Below, piece by piece: positions 61,762 through 64,000 of a DNA stretch of 64,000 nt. Every line of letters begins with the position of its first letter. The stretch's first letter is position 1. Below the pieces are notes generated by a model. The model was not told the origin of the DNA. It made no database searches and saw nothing but the letters and a program-made list of their open reading frames with translations. This DNA is from Flavobacterium azooxidireducens. Its GTDB lineage: Bacteria; Bacteroidota; Bacteroidia; Flavobacteriales; Flavobacteriaceae. The translations under genes were made by a program, and so were the position numbers. The stretch is taken from positions 3,493,001 to 3,557,000 of the forward strand of contig NZ_CP096205.1 in the NCBI RefSeq assembly GCF_023195775.1, written 5' to 3'.

Positions 61762-62196
61762 TTACTTTTCGAATTTTTTAATCATCGCTATGTATTCGGC
61801 AGGTGATACATTTTTGAATCCGGTCATTCCAAGCACTTTTCCATTTTTATCCAACAAAACTACCAAAGGAAAACTTCCACCTTTGTTGTATTTTTCGGCT
61901 AATACTTTATTTTGCTCTGTTATTTCAGGAGCCAATTGATTGGCTTTTTTCTTTGGAAAATCGGCTTTATATGTCACCCAGTTTTTTTCAGCTTCAACTT
62001 TAAATTCAGCTGACATCCAAATGTTTTTTTCTAATTTCATACAAGGAGCACACCAATCGGAACCGGAAAAAACCAATACAATATTTTTGTTTTCCTTGAT
62101 AGCAAGAGATTGTGCTTCTTCAAAATTGGTTTGCCAGTTTTGAGCATAAAAAAAACTCACTGTAAAAAGGAATACGATAGAAATGTAACTTTTCAT
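61762..62196 (-). CDS. Exported thioredoxin-family protein
   Basis: 144 residues. Signal peptide ending FFYAQ. The thioredoxin_7-like fold has the active site SGSDWCAPCMKLE (C-A-P-C) and the cis-Pro GGSFPLVVLLDKNGK. It acts in the periplasm, as a thiol-disulfide enzyme. First gene of the ApbE-DUF4266-DUF3570 set, so its substrates may be the Cys pairs of the DUF4266 tail. Confidence 0.92.
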   Translation of the reverse strand: MKSYISIVFLFTVSFFYAQNWQTNFEEAQSLAIKENKNIVLVFSGSDWCAPCMKLEKNIWMSAEFKVEAEKNWVTYKADFPKKKANQLAPEITEQNKVLAEKYNKGGSFPLVVLLDKNGKVLGMTGFKNVSPAEYIAMIKKFEK

Positions 62197-62274
62197 TTGC
62201 TTTATTTTGATGTAAAATTAACGCAAATGGAATCACATTATTAGTGAGAGGAATTCAATTAAGTAAATCTTAAG

Positions 62275-64000
62275 TTATAGTAAACCGTTATACTTTCTAA
62301 TAAACCATTCTGAAACCAAAGCAAGAGAAATAATAATAAGTAACCAAACCCAATCGATAATTGGTGTTTTTTTGACTATTTCTTTTTGGATGGGTTTGTA
62401 GTTTTCGTTCGCCAATAAAGATGCAATTAATTCATCTATTTGAGTAGCCAGAAATGTTTTTCCGTTAGTTTGAGTAGCCAATTGGTTTAGTTTAGCATAG
62501 TCCGGATTAACAAATTGTTTTTCAATATCAAAATCTAACACTTCAAAAAAGCCTGAATAGGACGTTTTTGAATTGTTTTCGGTTACGGTAAACGAATAAT
62601 TTCCGGCAGAGAGTCCGTCTAAGTTTACTTTATACGAATTAGTTGATTTTAGTAAATCATACGATTTTGTTTGATTGGTTGCTTTGTTTTTTACCGTTAT
62701 GGATAAACGAGCATTGTCGTCAAACTCATAGTTTTTATTGAAATACTGAGCATTAATTTCGATAGCATCGCCTGAGTTATAGAAATTTTCGTGCGTTACA
62801 ACCAATGATTTTCGTGCATTGTTTGACGACAAAAACTGAATTGTTTTATCGATAAACACATCAAATTTTTCAAAACTTTGTTGATCGATGTGGCTTTGTA
62901 AACGCCATTTCCAAATATTTTCACCTAATAAAAAAGCGGATCGTTTTCCTTGGTTTTCAGTATAAGCTAATAACGGAGAATCGAGTTCGACGTTACGAAT
63001 TCTGGCTCCAATTAATTTATCATAGTTCGATTTTGACGTAATTGTTCCAAACGGATTTTGCAACGGAGGAAAATTTTCAAAACCAATATTGTCGATTGCA
63101 AAAAGGTTGAATTGCGAAGAAAAAGTAGACAAATAATCTTCTTGTTGACCACTCATTTTGAATTCAAACGTAGTTTGTTGTTGGTTTAAAAAAGTGAAAT
63201 CAGTATGCAATCCGGTGACAATCCAAGTGTTTAAATTGGCTAGATTATTTTTTTCGAAAACTGATTTGAATTCGGAAGTTGGTTGGTATAAAATCAATAC
63301 ATTAAAATCTTGTAATGAATTGATTTGATTTGGTTTAACAATCGTTACTTTACGTTGTTGATTAGTTTCAATGGCACGTTTTAACGCTCCGATATCGGGA
63401 TGATTGATAGAAGAAACAATCGCAATTTCAGACTTTTGATCGATGATTTCTACGGCAAAATTCTTGGTGTTGTTGTACGTGTTTTTTTCCGGTTCTGATG
63501 AAGCAATCGTTGCTTTAAAAACTTGTACTCCTACTTTTTCGGCGGGCAATAAAACGGTGATTAATTGTGATTTTTGGCTGTTAGAAAAGCTTACATTTTG
63601 TTTGCTTAAAATCGAATTTCCTTGCGAAATGGAAAAAGTGGCATTCACATTTTTATTCCCGGAATAATTGACAAAAACCTCAACCGGAAATTTATTTTTG
63701 AGAAAAGCGTATTTGTTGACGTTGAGTTGACTAATTTTTAAATCCAGAACTGAAGTCGTGTCGCCCAAAACAATTGGGTAAACTGATTTATTTTCGTCAA
63801 AAGAATATATGTAATCGCTTCCTTGCGTTTGATTTCCGTCGGTAATGATCACGGTGGGATGATTGACACTTTTGTGGATGCTTTTCAGCCCTTTTCCTAC
63901 TCCATCGATTCGTGTTTGTGTTCCTTTGAAATCATAAGTCTCCGCAGATTCCAATTCGCTTGAAAATTGATAGGATTGTACTTCGTATTTTTCTTGTAAA
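62275..64000 (-). CDS. VWA-type membrane protein, N-terminus outside the window
   Basis: 575 codons within the window; the frame is open to the right edge, so the start is missing. Near the edge it reads VNHPTVIITDGNQTQGSDY, the MIDAS-like part of a von Willebrand A domain. A beta-rich extracellular region follows (VFVNYSGNKNVNATFSISQGN and Ig-like repeats), and one C-terminal transmembrane helix (WVWLLIIISLALVSEWFIRKY). The layout is like BatA/B-type or other large VWA membrane proteins of Bacteroidota, which act in cell-envelope stress. 78 bp separate its stop from the thioredoxin gene. Confidence 0.75.
   Translation of the reverse strand, partial: LQEKYEVQSYQFSSELESAETYDFKGTQTRIDGVGKGLKSIHKSVNHPTVIITDGNQTQGSDYIYSFDENKSVYPIVLGDTTSVLDLKISQLNVNKYAFLKNKFPVEVFVNYSGNKNVNATFSISQGNSILSKQNVSFSNSQKSQLITVLLPAEKVGVQVFKATIASSEPEKNTYNNTKNFAVEIIDQKSEIAIVSSINHPDIGALKRAIETNQQRKVTIVKPNQINSLQDFNVLILYQPTSEFKSVFEKNNLANLNTWIVTGLHTDFTFLNQQQTTFEFKMSGQQEDYLSTFSSQFNLFAIDNIGFENFPPLQNPFGTITSKSNYDKLIGARIRNVELDSPLLAYTENQGKRSAFLLGENIWKWRLQSHIDQQSFEKFDVFIDKTIQFLSSNNARKSLVVTHENFYNSGDAIEINAQYFNKNYEFDDNARLSITVKNKATNQTKSYDLLKSTNSYKVNLDGLSAGNYSFTVTENNSKTSYSGFFEVLDFDIEKQFVNPDYAKLNQLATQTNGKTFLATQIDELIASLLANENYKPIQKEIVKKTPIIDWVWLLIIISLALVSEWFIRKYNGLL

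Overview
The window is a 64 kb piece of an AT-rich Bacteroidota chromosome, almost certainly Flavobacteriaceae (Flavobacterium or a close relative). The evidence is codon usage, many small exported proteins ending their signal peptides in S/AQ, lipoproteins of Bacteroidota type, promoters that fit TTG-N19-21-TAnnTTTG, and family choices such as the bifunctional HisB, HisIE and long HisG, the six-domain S1, YbaB and LpxD. I saw no tRNA, rRNA, CRISPR array, prophage or transposase gene.

Layout. 1-6 kb: the start of an S9 oligopeptidase lipoprotein (cut by the window edge), YbaB, threonine aldolase, prfB with an intact programmed +1 frameshift, and lpxD. 5.4-18.5 kb: a biotin-dependent acyl-CoA carboxylase beta subunit, small exported proteins of unknown function, a long RluA-family pseudouridine synthase, a lone AbiGi-like gene with its own strong promoter, decayed duplicated sequence, dispersed intergenic repeats, a DbpA-like helicase, rhomboid protease, methylmalonyl-CoA epimerase and outer-membrane phospholipase A. 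18.6-24.8 kb: a sulfur island on the minus strand holding a Crp/Fnr regulator, TauE/SafE and YeiH transporters, two MBL-rhodanese proteins, a rhodanese lipoprotein and a thioredoxin. Two matching palindromes lie in front of its two operons. 24.9-42.6 kb: DLH and M28 hydrolases, another TauE, YegP, RecG, bestrophin, PheT, fasciclin, ribosomal protein S1, L,D-transpeptidase, an AsmA-like protein, a UDG-like orphan and an exported GH13 alpha-amylase. 42.7-50.2 kb: a complete his operon (hisGDCBHAF-IE) behind a leader peptide with five His codons and a terminator, i.e. a transcription attenuator. 50.2-64 kb: a prohibitin-like protein, then a run of nine minus-strand genes: thioredoxin, ApbE, DUF4266, DUF3570, response regulator, histidine kinase, a metal-efflux RND pump fused to a TolC-like outer-membrane factor, its adaptor, and a small membrane protein. 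A VWA-type membrane protein cut by the right edge lies upstream.

How the genes work together. The nine-gene run is the best candidate for an under-described system: an exported redox/flavinylation module (thioredoxin, ApbE, a Cys-tailed small lipoprotein and a DUF3570 barrel) joined by a 4-bp overlap to a two-component system and a fused RND pump. The sulfur island is the second candidate, because its regulator, two operators and both operons can be read directly and make a testable persulfide/sulfite regulon. The remaining genes are mostly housekeeping, separated by intergenic palindromes and repeats typical of flavobacterial genomes.
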